64,000 bases of DNA from Delphinus delphis (Eukaryota; Chordata; Mammalia; Artiodactyla; Delphinidae), in contig NC_082702.1 in the NCBI RefSeq assembly GCF_949987515.2, positions 52,669,600-52,733,599 on the forward strand, given 5' to 3'. A program made the position numbers and the translations under genes. Shown here in pieces: positions 42,447 to 53,884 of the stretch. The notes beneath the pieces were generated by a model. That model made no database searches and was not told where the DNA came from. It was given only the letters and a program-made list of their open reading frames with translations. The stretch's first letter is position 1, and every line of letters begins with the position of its first letter.

Positions 42447-42770
42447 TTTTAAAATTATTTTTTAATAAATTTATTTATTTTTGGCTGCGTTGGGTCTTCA
42501 GTGCTGGCGTGCAGGCTTTCTCTAGTCGCGGCAAGCAGGGGCTCCTTTTCATTGCAGGGCGCGGGCTTCTCATTGTGGTGGCTTCTCTTGTTGGGGAGCA
42601 CGGGCTCTAGGCGTGCGAGCTTCAGTAGTTGTGGCGCGCGGGCTCAGTAGTTGCGGCGCACGGGCTTAGTTGCTCCGCGGCATGTGGGATCTTCCCGGGC
42701 CGGGGCTCAAACCCGTGTCCCCTGCATTGGCAGGCAGATTCTTAACCACTGCACCACCAGGGGAAGTCCT
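42447..42770 (-). mobile_element. CHR SINE
   Basis: Target-site duplication tatgtacttttttat exact at 42432-42446 and 42771-42785. Confidence 0.96.
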
Positions 42771-42789
42771 TATGTACTTTTTTATATGT

Positions 42790-43430
42790 ACATGTTTTAT
42801 CTGTATATAAAAGGTACATATTTTAATGGATGGGAGTCCCAAGGCCTGGCTTCTAATAAAGACGATGGTCTCCAGCCAGACACTCACAAGACGTGGCTGT
42901 CATTCTCCCGTTTACTTTCCAAGGCTGATGGGCAAGGTGGTGCCCTGGGTTCCTTCCTGCACTGGCTCCTGAGGCTCTGGATGTCGGGAGGGAGCTCATG
43001 CCGGGAAGTGCTGCCTCTCTGGTTTTTCTTATTTTCCAGGGGCACCAGCTGCGCAGACTCCAGCTGGGAAGGAGCCCGCTTGGGGACCTTTCTGAGTTGA
43101 ACCTTTGGGGTCCTCTTGCATGTTGTCCATCTGGGAGGCCGGTCTGGAATGCGTCTCAGGAGCCAATGTGATGCCAGCTGTTCGTGGAGTGTGGATGGGG
43201 CCAGCTGTGCAATGAGCCGCCTTTGAGGACGTGGACCATGTCCATTTCGACTGAATGGGCCCTTTATCCTCAAGTTTTCACTTCTGCTTATGCGTGTTTT
43301 CTTCGTCTGCTTATTTTTGGCAAGTGGTGGCGGCCCGTGAATGAGGGATTCTCGCAAATAGGAGCTGTTCTGTTTCCCTGGTGTGAGGTCCTTGGCTTGC
43401 CTGTGACCCTGTGAACAGGAAGCAGGAATC
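42790..43430. other. Intron 2, unassigned
   Basis: No repeat recognised. The 200-codon reverse frame 43486-42884 has no domain and overlaps a MIR at its start. Confidence 0.4.
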
Positions 43431-43560
43431 ATCCCCACTTTATTACGAGGAAACCGAGTCCTGGGGAGACTAGGTGACATGCCCAAGGCTACACAGTCAG
43501 GAAGGGGCAGAACTACAGTTTGCCTTCGTTCAACCTGCCTTCAGAGTCGCAAGTCTTCTG
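43430..43560 (-). mobile_element. MIR SINE
   Basis: 'cccactttattacgaggaaa', 'gacatgcccaaggctacaca'. Confidence 0.8.
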
Positions 43561-44110
43561 CTCTGTGTTGCTGTCTCCTCTTACATGATATCAGAGATGT
43601 CTGAGTGCTGTATGGGATAGAGAAGCACCCTGCTGGGGACCTAAGAAGGACAGCTTCGTTCAGGTTTCGTTACGACAGGAGGGAAGGCACCGGTTCCTTA
43701 TTCGCGCAGAGGACACGCTCTGCCTGGTGCTGAGGTGCCAGGGGAAGGAGACTCGAGAGGTGCCTGGTTAGTGGGGAGCCAGACATGCCTGCTGGAGACC
43801 CCATGGTGGAGACAAGTGCGGACACAGCCAGGGACGCTGAAATGGGCTCGTCCTGTATCCTGGCTTCTTCTGAAATCCAACCTTGAGCTTCTTACCCATC
43901 TTTTTAAAAAAAGTATTTTGCCAAGTTCTTATTTTAACAAAGTGTTTTTCAAACGATGGAGAAATAGGTGTTTTTTTTTTCCACTGGCATCTTCCGTCTA
44001 AGAAGAAATCCATTGTCTGAAAGTGGTTCCCAAGTTCTGTCAGTCAAGTGTCCCGTCAGAAATAAGATTCCACCAGTGCCCCCAGTGTGTACAAACTTAT
44101 TTTTCTTTTT
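43561..44110. other. Intron 2, unassigned
   Basis: Nothing recognised. Confidence 0.4.
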
Positions 44111-44112
44111 AA

Positions 44113-44299
44113 AGAAAATTTTTTCTTTTTTAATTGAAGTATAGTTGATTTACAATGTTGTGTTAGTTTCAGGTGTACGGCAAAGTGGCTCAGTTATACA
44201 TATATCTCTTCTTTTTCAGATTCTTTTCCCTTATAGGTTATTACGAAGTATTGAGTATAGTTCCCTGTGCTATAGAGTAGGTCCTTGTTGGTTATCTCT

Positions 44300-44330
<31 letters not shown>

Positions 44331-44806
44331 GCAGTACGTGGGCCTTTCACTGTTGTGGCCTCTCCCATTGCGGAGCACAGGCTCCGGACGCGCAGGCTCA
44401 GCGGCCATGGCTCACGGGCCCAGCCGCTCCGCGGCACGTGGGATCTTCCCGGACCGGGGCACGAACCCGTGTCCCCTGCATCGGCAGGCGGACTCTCAAC
44501 CACTGCGCCACTAGGGAAGCCCTATCTCTTTTATATATAGTAGTGTGTATATGTTAATCCCAAACTTCTAATTTGTCCCCTGCCCCTTTTCCCCTTTGGT
44601 GACCATAAGTTTGTTTTCTGTGTCTGTGTTTCTGTTTTGTATATAAGATCATTTGTATCATTTTATTTTTAAGATTCCACATATAAGTAATATCCTATGG
44701 TATTTGTGTTTCTCTGTTTGGCTTACTTCACTTAGTATGATAATCTCTAGGTCTATCTGTCTTGTTACACATGGCATTATTTCATTCTTATGGTTGAGTA
44801 ATATTC

Positions 44807-44838
<32 letters not shown>

Positions 44839-44845
44839 ACATACA
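44113..44845 (-). mobile_element. L1 3' fragment, split by a CHR-2 SINE
   Basis: 'gaagtatagttgatttacaa', 'gtatagttccctgtgctata', 'tgagtaatattccattttgt', with a (TG)n at 44812-44838. Confidence 0.9.
44302..44521 (-). mobile_element. CHR-2 SINE, short form, carrying a cryptic + strand splice acceptor
   Basis: The usual gcggtacg after the poly-T is here gcagtacg. On the + strand this gives a 29-base T/C tract directly followed by GCAG (AG at 44333-44334). Flanks tatctctctc/tatctctttt look like the target-site duplication. Confidence 0.93.
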
Positions 44846-44864
44846 ATTTTTGATTATAGATGTG

Positions 44865-45100
44865 CAGTTATCGTAACAGCACAGGCTCTGGAGCCCGAGT
44901 GCCTGCCTTCAGATCCCAGCCCTGCCTCTTCACTGGAGGGTGACCTTGGACCATTCATGTCACCTCTTTGTGCCTCTTTTCCAAGTCTGTAAAATGAGAA
45001 TAGTAAAAGAATCTGTCTCCTGAGGCTCCTGTGAGGATTAAATGAAGTAATACATGTAACCTGCTTTCAGCAGTGCTGGGCACAGAGGAGGTAGGTGCTC
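44865..45100 (+). mobile_element. MIR SINE
   Basis: Near full length: 'aacagcacaggctctggagc', 'tctgtaaaatgagaatagta', 'gtgaggattaaatgaagtaa'. Confidence 0.92.
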
Positions 45101-45429
45101 AGGCATCTGCTGCCCTTGTCCGCCTCCGACGTGAAGGGAAGTGGCATTGTGGAAAGGATGACGTGAATATGAGAACCTGCATTTATGTGACGAGATCCTT
45201 GTTTCTTTCCTGCACCCGAATGGGTTGTCCTCCTCCTCTTCCGGGGTGCAGATTCCCTAGGGCAGAGCCTGCTGGTGTGAGAAATAGAGCTCTTGTTTTC
45301 ATTCCTGACATTGATGGAGACCTGCCTGTATGCTGGTCAGTGGAGGAATTGGTTTCTGTGTTCAAGGGCTGTCTTCTGCCCTGGATGACCATCACTTGGT
45401 GTGATGAGAATTCAGCCGTCTGTTGGTTT
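45101..45429. other. Intron 2, unassigned
   Basis: Nothing recognised. Confidence 0.4.
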
Positions 45430-45775
45430 AGCAAACACTCAGAGGGCTTGGTGTGTGTCGGGTGTGGTGCTCGAACCTGGGGACAGCGTGGTGAGCGGGA
45501 CAGTGTGGACCCCCAGAGGCGCTTACGGTGCCACGGGAAAGGCAGAACAAGCCAGGCTAATCACCCAGTCATTCTGGATCGTGTTGGCTGCTAAGAAAGG
45601 AAGAAGCAGGGCACCTTGGCAAAGAGTCACTGGTGAAGAGCGCTGTTTTAGGAGGCCACGCCTCAGGGGAGCATTTCCATGGAGGTGACATTTGAGCTGA
45701 GAACTTGAAAGGTGATAAGGGAGCCATGAGAAGCTCTAAGGGGAGAGCATTCTGGGCAGAGGGCACAGCAATAAA
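45430..45775 (-). mobile_element. L2 fragment
   Basis: 'ggaggtgacatttgagctga', 'gagagcattctgggcagagg'. Confidence 0.75.
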
Positions 45776-45781
45776 GCTTCT

Positions 45782-46170
45782 GTATTAGTCAGGTTAGCCT
45801 AACAGCCGTGACAAGTGATTTCTTGATCTCATGCAAGTTTCTCACTCAGGTCATGGTCTAGTGGAATTGGGGGGTGGGGCTCTGCTGTCTGGTGGTACCA
45901 CTGTCCCCTCAGGCATCTGAGGCCACTGCAGGGTCTTCTCTTCGGCCAGCATGTGGTGGAAGAGGAAGAGTGGGGGATGGCTTAGGAGGTTTTAGGGGTC
46001 ATTTCTGGAACCGATGTGCCTCTTCCCTCCCATCTTCCATTGACCAGAACTTGGCATGTGACTGGCTACAAAGGATGCTGGGAAACGTGGCCCAGTTGTG
46101 TGCCAGGAAGAATGGGAAAGGGGCTTGTCAGGCGTCCCCCAGGCTCTTCCACGGCCCCTAATTTTGGAAG
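45782..46170 (+). mobile_element. LTR-like repeat (MaLR/MLT1 type, diverged)
   Basis: Starts tgtattagtcaggttagcct, continues 'tgtgactggctacaaaggat' and 'gctgggaaacgtggcccagt'. Confidence 0.5.
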
Positions 46171-46650
46171 ATGCAGAGGTGGCTGTAGGAGCCCCACTGA
46201 TGGCTAGAGAATAGAATGATTGCAGGGATTTAGGGATTCTTGCAGGAATTCAGGGAAATGAAGAGCCTTTGCACTGGGCCTCCTGGGAAGGGGAGGTGAT
46301 GGTACTGAGGACTCTCCCATCCCATCTGTGACAAGAGCTGCCGGTTGTGACGTCTCTCCATAGATGGGCTTTGTCGGCCGTCTTAGGTTTCCTCGTAGTC
46401 ATGGCTAGACCCTCCCCAGCAAAGCTCTCCACTTTGACAGTGTCGGCCCATCAGTGAAGGCTTTGGGTCCCAGCCTCCCAACGATGGATGCCTCTGATTG
46501 GCTGGGTCTTCTGAGCCTGTGCTCGGGGGTTGGCTGCCCTTGAGACCAGTGTCATCTCCGGTCAGCTTTGGTGTGGAGGGTGGGTTAGACGGGTCTCCTG
46601 CTAGAGAACATGGTCTGGCTTCTTCAGGACTCTGGGCAGAGATGGGTCCC
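46171..46650. other. Intron 2, unassigned
   Basis: Nothing recognised. Confidence 0.4.
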
Positions 46651-46651
46651 T

Positions 46652-46832
46652 GTTATGGGTGAATTGTGTCTCCCTTCCAAATTCATGTGTTGAAGCCCTA
46701 ATCCCCAGGACCTCAGAAGGCGACCTTATGTGGAAATAGGGTCTTTGCAGATGTAATTAGTTAAGATGAGGTCATGCTGGCACACGAATGGGCCCCTAAT
46801 CCCATATGACTGGTGTCCTTATAAGAAGAGGG

Positions 46833-46881
<49 letters not shown>

Positions 46882-47083
46882 CGATGCCTCTGTAAGCTCG
46901 GGGACACTGAGGGTTGCCGACATCCTGGGAAGCCAGGAGGGAATCAGGGAACCGATTCCCTCTCACAGCCACAGAAGGAGCCACCCCTGCCAACACCTTG
47001 ATCTGAACTGGGAGACAATGCATTTCTGTTGTTGAAGCCACCCAGTTGGGGGTGTTTCGCTACAGCCTCCCTAGCAGACTAAC
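46652..47083 (-). mobile_element. LTR, MaLR/MLT1 type, with an expanded (CA)n inside
   Basis: 'tgttatgggtgaattgtgtc', 'aattagttaagatgaggtca', 'gtgtccttataagaagaggg', 'gttgttgaagccacccagtt'. It runs TGTTATGG to AACACA, the TG...CA of an LTR. Confidence 0.75.
46839..46879. repeat. (CA)n microsatellite, about 20 units
   Basis: Preceded by GCGCGCG; lies inside the LTR. Confidence 0.98.
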
Positions 47084-47264
47084 ACACTCCCCTTTAAAAG
47101 GAGCCCGAGGGGCAGGGAGGTGAACCCAGCGGTTGATGTATCCACGTGGCCGCAGATAATATGGACAAGCTGGAGTTTGTTGTAAAGGAATTTGAGAGCC
47201 CTTGCTTTCTTCCAAGTGTCATCTCAGTTCCTGGCTGCATTGGTCTTGGCTGTGAGGGTGTGAG

Positions 47265-47490
47265 AGGCAGTGTTGGGTGCTGGTTAAACGTGGGGACTGG
47301 AGCCAGCTTGCTCGGGTTTGAGTCCCAAGTCTGTGGCTTGGGCAAGAGACTTCTCTCTCTGTGCCTCTGTTTCCTCACCTGTAAAATGGGAAGAATGACA
47401 ATACCCACCTTATAGGGTCTTCAGGAGGATCAGATGAGCTCCTGAAGGTAAATCACTTAGAAAGGTAGGGGAAGCGCTATGTGAGGTTTG
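47265..47490 (+). mobile_element. MIR SINE
   Basis: 'gctcgggtttgagtcccaag', 'cctctgtttcctcacctgta', 'gaggatcagatgagctcctg'. Confidence 0.88.
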
Positions 47491-48179
47491 CTCTCGTTAC
47501 CATGGCTCAGGCTTCTCGCCCGTCTCTTGGAAGTACATCCCTTGAATTCTCTCCTAGTAACCAAGCCTCCCCTTTGGAGGACGCTGTGCGTGTCTGGTTA
47601 GTTGTGGTCCATCCAGTTCCCTGTGCTCCCAATGGCTGTGGAGGTGTGGACAGGACTCTCTTTTGGTCTGGCTTTTGGGGATCTCGGTGTCCCAGCCCAG
47701 AAGTCCATCTGGCCGTTGGGGAGGCGAGGACAGGAGAGAGGGGCAGCTGCAGTGTGGACACATCTGAAGCCAGAGGGCCGGCACAGGGAGCGTCTGTGCT
47801 GTAGTGCCAAGCCCTGGGAGGCATACGTGTTGCTGCTTCACGCAATTAGAGGGTCCCCGACAGTGGGTGCAGGTTGGATCTCTTACGCATGTCTGACTAG
47901 GGGAGGGAGCTATTAAAAGGCATCCCGTGGTGAATCCTGTAGGAAAGAAAATAATCTGCCTCCCCCTCCACCCTCCCCAGCCCACCCTCACCCCTACCCC
48001 CGTCTGTCTTCGCTGAAAACGAACATTTTCCCGTGTCAGGTGGGCGAAGTGACACGTCTTGTTTTGCCTTGGAAGAGACCTGAGTGCTGTGCACCTTGAG
48101 GTTGAAGCCAGACATCCTGGTGTTGACTTTTCCTGCCCCCTGGCAATGCGTGACCCCAGAGCCAGGCCCTCGGTGCCTG
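47491..48179. other. Intron 2, unassigned
   Basis: Nothing recognised. The 221-codon reverse frame 48219-47554 is unsupported. Confidence 0.4.
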
Positions 48180-48290
48180 TCACCCCACACACTGTGAGCT
48201 CCGGGAGGCTGGGGCCCACGGCTTCTGATCACCAGGGAGGCATCCCAGCACCTGGCCCACACCTGACCTGCAGTGGGTGCTTCTCAGAGA
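48180..48290 (+). mobile_element. L2 3'-end fragment
   Basis: 'acacactgtgagctccggga', 'gcacctggcccacacctgac'. Confidence 0.55.
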
Positions 48291-48419
48291 CGTGGTCAGC
48301 AGATAGATCCAGGAAACCACCCCTGGCTGCCCTCTCAGCCTCTGTCCCCTTCTCTCTCCCCAGAGGTGGCAGTGTCTGGGGTTAAGATAGGACAGCTCTG
48401 TGACGACTTCTCTAACCAC

Positions 48420-48560
48420 ACTTGATGCTTCTGGCCTGGGCCTGTGCTTGCCTCAGTTTCCTCATGCGTGAGATGGGTAACGAATGGCTGGGCTACCCTG
48501 TAGGATGGTGGTGAGGATTACATTTGTAAGTGCCTCTGACACGCATGGTAGGTACCTGAC
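48420..48560 (+). mobile_element. MIR SINE fragment
   Basis: 'tgcctcagtttcctcatgcg', 'ggatggtggtgaggattaca'. Confidence 0.8.
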
Positions 48561-49431
48561 AGAGCTTGTGTGTGCCGCATCTGTGTGTGCCTGGGGGCGC
48601 TGGGGGCGGCCGTCGTGTGGCCCACCCATGTAGAGGCTGGCCCCTCCTGACGCGTGTGGGTAGGGGTCCTACAGGGTTAAGGTCCCTTGGGTTTGAGCCT
48701 GACCGTCGGCGGGCAGCCCAGCTCCCTGCCTTTCTCCCTCCGCAAGTCCAGGGAGGCCTGGAGTTGGAGGAGGAGCGTCCACAGGGCAGCGGTGAAGTTT
48801 CGTAAACAGAATCGGTGCTGATGCCACTTTAGAGCAGGAGGGCCTCTTGCACACTCCTGGCACGGTAGGGAGAAGCTGTAAGATGCTTTCATCTTACACG
48901 AGGTGTGCCGGTGGCCATGGTTGGGAGTGAGTTTTGAGCGGTAAAGTGTCTGTGTGTGAAGGACTCTGTTCTGAGAAGGAAAAGCCTGGGAACTTGCTGA
49001 TCGGTAGAATGGAAACTAGCAGTTAGAGTCAGCACCGCACAGTCGAGAGCGATGTGGCAGGAGGAGGCCTCCAGGACTCACAGGGGCAGACACACCTCAG
49101 GACTGGGGGCCCGCCGGGGGCTCCCTGCCTCAGCTTCTCAGTCCGATTGGATCTCACCGGCCAGGTGTCACCTGCCTGCCATGCCTGGCCACTCCAGGCC
49201 ACTCCTGGCCTGCTGCCAGCCTCTGCTGGTGGGAGCAGGGACCTGGCCGGGGGAGGACCGACGTCCCTGGGGAGGCAAGAAGGGCCTGAGCTGGGGTGGC
49301 CGATGGTGAAAGTTACACCCATCTCCTGTTGAAGACAGCTCCCAGCAAGGCCCCTCTGACGTGGTTTTATTTCCCCCTAATTAAACGGCTCTTACTTTGT
49401 TTTTCTTGAAGAAGTCACATGTGTCCATTAA
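48561..49431. other. Intron 2, unassigned
   Basis: A short CpG-rich patch at about 48585-48660; otherwise nothing recognised. Confidence 0.4.
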
Positions 49432-49440
49432 TAGAAAGAT

Positions 49441-49637
49441 TTTTTTTTTTTTTTTTTTTGCGGTACGCGGGCCTCTTACTGTTGTGGCCTCTCCCATTGC
49501 GGAGCACAGGCTCCGGACGCGCAGGCTCACGGGCCCAGCCGCTCCGCGGCATGTGGGATCTTCCCGGACCAGGGCACAAACCCGTGTCCCCTGCATTAGC
49601 AGGCGGACTCTCAACCACTGCGCCACCAGGGAAGCCC
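49441..49637 (-). mobile_element. CHR-2 SINE, short (deleted) cetacean form
   Basis: Lacks an additional block after 'cgcgcaggctca' compared with the other four copies. Target-site duplication tagaaagatttt at 49432 and 49642. Confidence 0.95.
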
Positions 49638-49904
49638 CTAGTAGAAAGATTTTAAACTTTGGTGAGGATTACGAGCTCTTCGCCACCCCCGACCCAGAGG
49701 GATGTGAGTTCATACTTGGTGTAACCCTTCCAGATTTTTTTTTTTGCAAGACACAGTTACATTTTTACAAAACATAATCCTTTCATAATACTCTTTAGTA
49801 ATATGCATTTTTCATTTTGTGCTATATTGTGACCACCTTCTTCTCTTTATGAGTTCTTTAAAATGTTGAGATTGGTATAGAGACAAAGATGACAAACGCC
49901 TGTG

Positions 49905-50150
49905 TACTTAAGAGCATGTCCTCTAGGGTCTGACTGCCTGGGTTCAGATCTTGGCTCTGTCACTTACAACGTTTGTGACCATGGACAAGTTTTTTAGCTT
50001 CTCATTTTCCCATCTATAAAATGGGGCAATAGTAATGCCTTCCTCACCGCATTCTCATGAGGATGAGGAGAGCTATAGCTAGCATACTTTGGGCCTCACG
50101 GACGGCTCAGAGCACTCAGTAAGAGTTAGCTGCTGCTATTACGACCACTA
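49905..50150 (+). mobile_element. MIR SINE
   Basis: 'tctgactgcctgggttcaga', 'tcccatctataaaatggggc', 'catgaggatgaggagagcta'. A short ATT-rich run follows at 50170-50187. Confidence 0.9.
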
Positions 50151-50209
50151 CTACTACGACCACTGCTATCATTATTATTATTATTTCTATCTATTCTGGG
50201 GATAAACCA

Positions 50210-51050
50210 CCCTGCCCCCCAGCCCAGTATTCACATCCTAATCCTCAGAACCTGTGACTCTTGCCCAATGTGGCAAAAGGCTCTTTGGAGATGTGATTAA
50301 GTTAAGGATCTTGAGATGAGGAGATCATTCTGGATTATCTGGGTGGGCCCAGTGTCATCACAAGGGTCCTTATGAGTGAAAGGGAGGGACTTCCCTGGTG
50401 GCCCAGTGGTTAAGAATCCACCTGCCGATGCAGGGGACACGGGTTCAGTCCCTGATCCGGGAAGATCCCACATGCTGCAGAGCAAGTAAGCCCGTGGGCC
50501 ACAACTACTGAACCTGCACTCTAGAGCCCACGAGCCACAACTACTGAAGCCCGCGCGCCTAGAGCCTGTGCTCCACAACAAGAGAAGTCACCGCAGTGAG
50601 AAACCCGCGCACCGGGATGAAGAGCAGACCCCGCTCGCCACAACTGGAGAAAGCCTGTGCGCAGTCACGGAGACCCAACGCAGCCAAAAACAAATAATAA
50701 TAAAGTTTTTAAAAAAGAAAAAAAAGAAAGGGAGGGAGGAGGGTCAGAGTCAGAGGAGGAGACGTGACGTCAGAAGCAGAGGTTAGAGTGATAAAGTCAG
50801 TGCTTTGAAGGTGGAAGGAGTCCACGAGCCCAGGGATGCCGGCAGCCTCTAGAAGCTGGAAAAGGCAAGGGAACAGACTCTCCCCGGGACCCCCAGAAGG
50901 AAGGGAGTCCTGCTGACACCTTGATTGTAGCCCAGTGAGACCCATATTTGACTTCTGACCTCCAGAACCGTAAGATAATAAAAAGGTAATAAATGGTGGT
51001 CCTACGTTGGTGGTAATTTGTTACACAGCAGCAATAGGAAATGAATACAC
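50210..51050 (-). mobile_element. LTR-like repeat (MaLR/MLT1 type), split by a CHR SINE
   Basis: 'ttcacatcctaatcctcaga', 'atgtgattaagttaaggatc', then after the SINE 'ctgctgacaccttgattgta' and 'taatttgttacacagcagca'. Confidence 0.7.
50388..50725 (+). mobile_element. CHR SINE
   Basis: Sense. Target-site duplication gaaagggagg at 50378-50387 and 50726-50735. It splits the LTR. Confidence 0.96.
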
Positions 51051-51059
51051 CCTCCTAAT

Positions 51060-52060
51060 CAACATAGACACATTGTAGTATTTGCTTTGGATCTTTTTTG
51101 TCTGTTTTTAAGAAATTAAATGTTACAGTTAAGTCCTCACGTATACCCCTCCTTCCCTGGAGAAACCAGTATCATGCTTTGATAAGTGTCATTCCCATGC
51201 ATATTTTTTACATTTATTTCAAACATTTTAGTCTGCAGTTCATAATAGTATATTATTTGTGAGGTGTCCACACGGTATCAGTAGCTTTATCTGAACCGCC
51301 CATAGCTCTTTTACTACATTAGTTCACCTTGATAGATGCACCTGTCCTTTAGCTTATGGAGACTTAGGTGGTTTCCAGTTGTCAACATCTTTCCAGTCCA
51401 AGCATATGCCTTCCCTTTTGTTTTAAATGGCTATATTTTTCTACCTTACTTTTTTTTTAATACCTGTTATTTAATTTATTTATTTTCCTTAATTTTTTTT
51501 TTGGCTGCGTCGGGTCTCAGTCGCAGCACACAGGATCTTTGTTGAGGCGCGCAGGATCTTTTCGTTACGGTGCGTGGTCTGCTCGGGTTTCTCTCCATTT
51601 GTGGCACGCGGGCTTCTCTCTAGTTGCGACTCGCGGGTTTTCTTTCTGTAGTTGTGGCGCACAGGCTCCAGGGCGCGTGAGCTCTGTAGTTAGCGGCGTG
51701 TGGCTTCTCTAGTTGAGGCACGCAAGCTCAGTAGTTGTGGCGCGAGGGCTTAGGTGCCCCACGGCATGTGGGATCTTAGTTCCCTGACCAGGGATCAAAC
51801 CCGCGTCTCCTGCATTAGAAGGTGGATTCTTTACCACTGGGCTACCAGGGAAGTCCCTCTACCTTATTTCATAATTTTTATTTATGTATATTTTTATTTT
51901 TTTACCAAACTTCTATATTTGTATATTATGTAGTTTGTTATTTTGCCATGTCAAACAGTGATCCCGGGAACATTTTCATATCTAACTCATAGGCACATCC
52001 CTGTTAATTTCCTTAGGATAAATTTCTAGAAGAATTTCTGGGAGGAAGGCAGGCTGTGTC
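51060..52060 (-). mobile_element. Possible HAL1/L1-like remnant, split by a CHR SINE
   Basis: 'tatcatgctttgataagtgt', 'taggtggtttccagttgtca' and, after the SINE, 'catccctgttaatttcctta' fit an old antisense LINE. Low confidence. Confidence 0.35.
51451..51856 (-). mobile_element. CHR SINE, long older form
   Basis: 'tttggctgcgtcgggtctca' to 'accagggaagtccc'. Target-site duplication (t)ctacctta(c/t)tt at 51440 and 51858. Confidence 0.95.
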
Positions 52061-52635
52061 GAGGGCTCTGGGCATAGAGTTCAGTTGTCCCCAGGAAAGC
52101 TTCACCGACTTGTATGCCCACCTACCACCCCTACCAGGATCTGGATGTCCATGGGCTCTCACATCTTTTACAGATATGAAATTCACAGGCAAATGAAGGG
52201 TCTTGTGAGTGTTGTTTGGGCGTCCTTCTCCTCCCGGTTTGCCTTTATTCTGTCCCAGGCCGCGAATCTAGCAGCTTGATTCCCCTGTTGGCTGAAGGCT
52301 GTGTGTCTCGCCGTGACATCAACAGGACCACTTTGGATGCTGGCGGAAAACTTAGGAGCCCGTACTGTGGGCCGAGGCTGCTGATGGGGCCTCACAGTAA
52401 CCCCAGAAAGTTGATAGGAGAAATTTGATGCTGAGGGAAGCTGAGGAGCTTTCCAAGGGTAACCGTGGGGATTTAGTTGCAGTTATTCTGATTGCTCAGC
52501 TCATGCCTTTTACTAGGACAGGCTCTCTTCTGGGATGTGAGTTGGGTGTCATTTTCCTTGCTCGAGAATAAGGCTCTGGACGAGCTTCCATTTTGAAGTT
52601 GGTTCCAAAAATGTATGGCTATGCAGAGTTGCCGA
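52061..52635. other. Intron 2, mostly unassigned
   Basis: A weak antisense MIR trace near 52370-52460; otherwise nothing recognised. Confidence 0.35.
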
Positions 52636-52639
52636 CCAG

Positions 52640-52775
52640 AGCTGGGTCTGGAATGAAAAGACTGGACTCTGGTTCCTTAAGGCGGGGGTTGTCTTGTTTG
52701 GTCTCTGTACTTCTAGCTTCTGGCACCAGTGCCATCAGTAGGTGCTCAATAACTGTGTGCTGTTGAGTGAATATC
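52640..52775 (+). mobile_element. L2 3'-end fragment
   Basis: 'gttgtcttgtttggtctctg', 'atcagtaggtgctcaataac', 'tgttgagtgaatat'. Confidence 0.6.
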
Positions 52776-52839
52776 TTCCACCATGATCTACCACTTTTTT
52801 TTTTTTTTTCTTTTCTTTTTGAGGAGGAACTACTTTCTC

Positions 52840-53575
52840 TGTCTATAGATTTGCCTATTCTGGGCATTTCATTTAAATGGACTGTCTACCGTTTGGCCCC
52901 TGATGACTTTCACTTAGTATACTGTTGTCAGTGGGCGTCCACATTGTGGCATGTATCAGTACTCACTCCTTTTCATGGTTGAAGGATATTCCATGGTAAG
53001 GATAGACCATAGTTTGTTCATCACTTGATGGACATTTGGGTTGTTTCCACTTTTTGGCTATTGTGGATAATGCTGTTGTGAACATTTGTGTACATAGGTT
53101 TGTGTGAATGTATTTTCATTCTCTCGGGTGTATGCCTAAGAGTGGTTTTGCCAGGTCACGTGTAACTCTGTTCACTTGTTTGAAGAACTGCCAGGCTGTG
53201 TTCCGAAGTGGCTGTACTATTTTACATTCCCGCCAGCAGTGTATGAGGGTTCCAGTTTCTCCACATCCTCACCAGCACTTGTTCTCGTCTGTCTTTTTCT
53301 TCTCCCAAATATTTATTTATTTGGTCGCGCCGGGTCTTATTTGTGGCACACAGGATCTTTAGTTGCAGCATGCGAACTTTTAGTTGCAGCGTGTGGGATC
53401 TAGTCACCTGACAAGGGATTGAACCCTGGCCCCCTGCATTGGGAGCTGGGAGTCTTAGCCCCTGGACCACCAGAGAAGTCCCTTGTCTATCTGTCTTGAT
53501 GTTAGCCATCCTGGTGGGAGGGAACCATATCTCATCGTGGTTCTGATTTGCATCTTCCTTTTGGCTCGTTGTTCT
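52840..53575 (-). mobile_element. L1 3' fragment, split by a CHR SINE
   Basis: 'catttaaatggactgtctac', 'gaaggatattccatggtaag', 'gaagaactgccaggctgtgt'. Confidence 0.85.
53300..53481 (-). mobile_element. Short CHR-like SINE
   Basis: 'ttatttggtcgcgccgggtc' to 'ggaccaccagagaagtccc', inserted in L1. Possible target-site duplication ctgtcttttt/ctgtcttgat. Confidence 0.85.
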
Positions 53576-53581
53576 ATATTT

Positions 53582-53877
53582 ATTTATTTAAAATTTATTT
53601 ATTTATTTATTTTTGGCTGCTTTGGGTCTTCGTTGCTGTGCACAGACTTTCTCCAGTTGCGGCAAGTACAGGCTACTCCTCATTGCGGTGTGTGGGCTTC
53701 ACATTACAGTGGCTTTTTTTGTTGCGGAGCACGAGCTCTAGGCACAGGCTTCAGTAGTTGTGGCGCATGGGCTTAGTTGCTCCGTGGCATGTGGGATCTT
53801 CCCAGACCAGGGCTCGAACCTGTGTTCCTTGCATTGACCGGTGGATTCTTAACCACTGCACCACTGGGGAAGTCCCA
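53582..53877 (-). mobile_element. CHR SINE
   Basis: 'tttggctgctttgggtcttc' to 'caccactggggaagtccc'. ttgttctat(a/t)tt occurs on both sides. Confidence 0.93.
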
Positions 53878-53884
53878 TTGTTCT

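Noticed and set aside
42884..43486. 200-codon reverse frame
   Set aside because: Starts in a MIR and has no recognisable domain; intronic.
46063..46085. A fourth ZNF143-like site (gctacaaaggatgctgggaa)
   Set aside because: It lies in an LTR-like repeat whose family commonly carries this phrase, and the match is partial.
47554..48219. 221-codon reverse frame
   Set aside because: Low-complexity composition, no domain, overlapping frames on both strands, and it runs into an L2 remnant.
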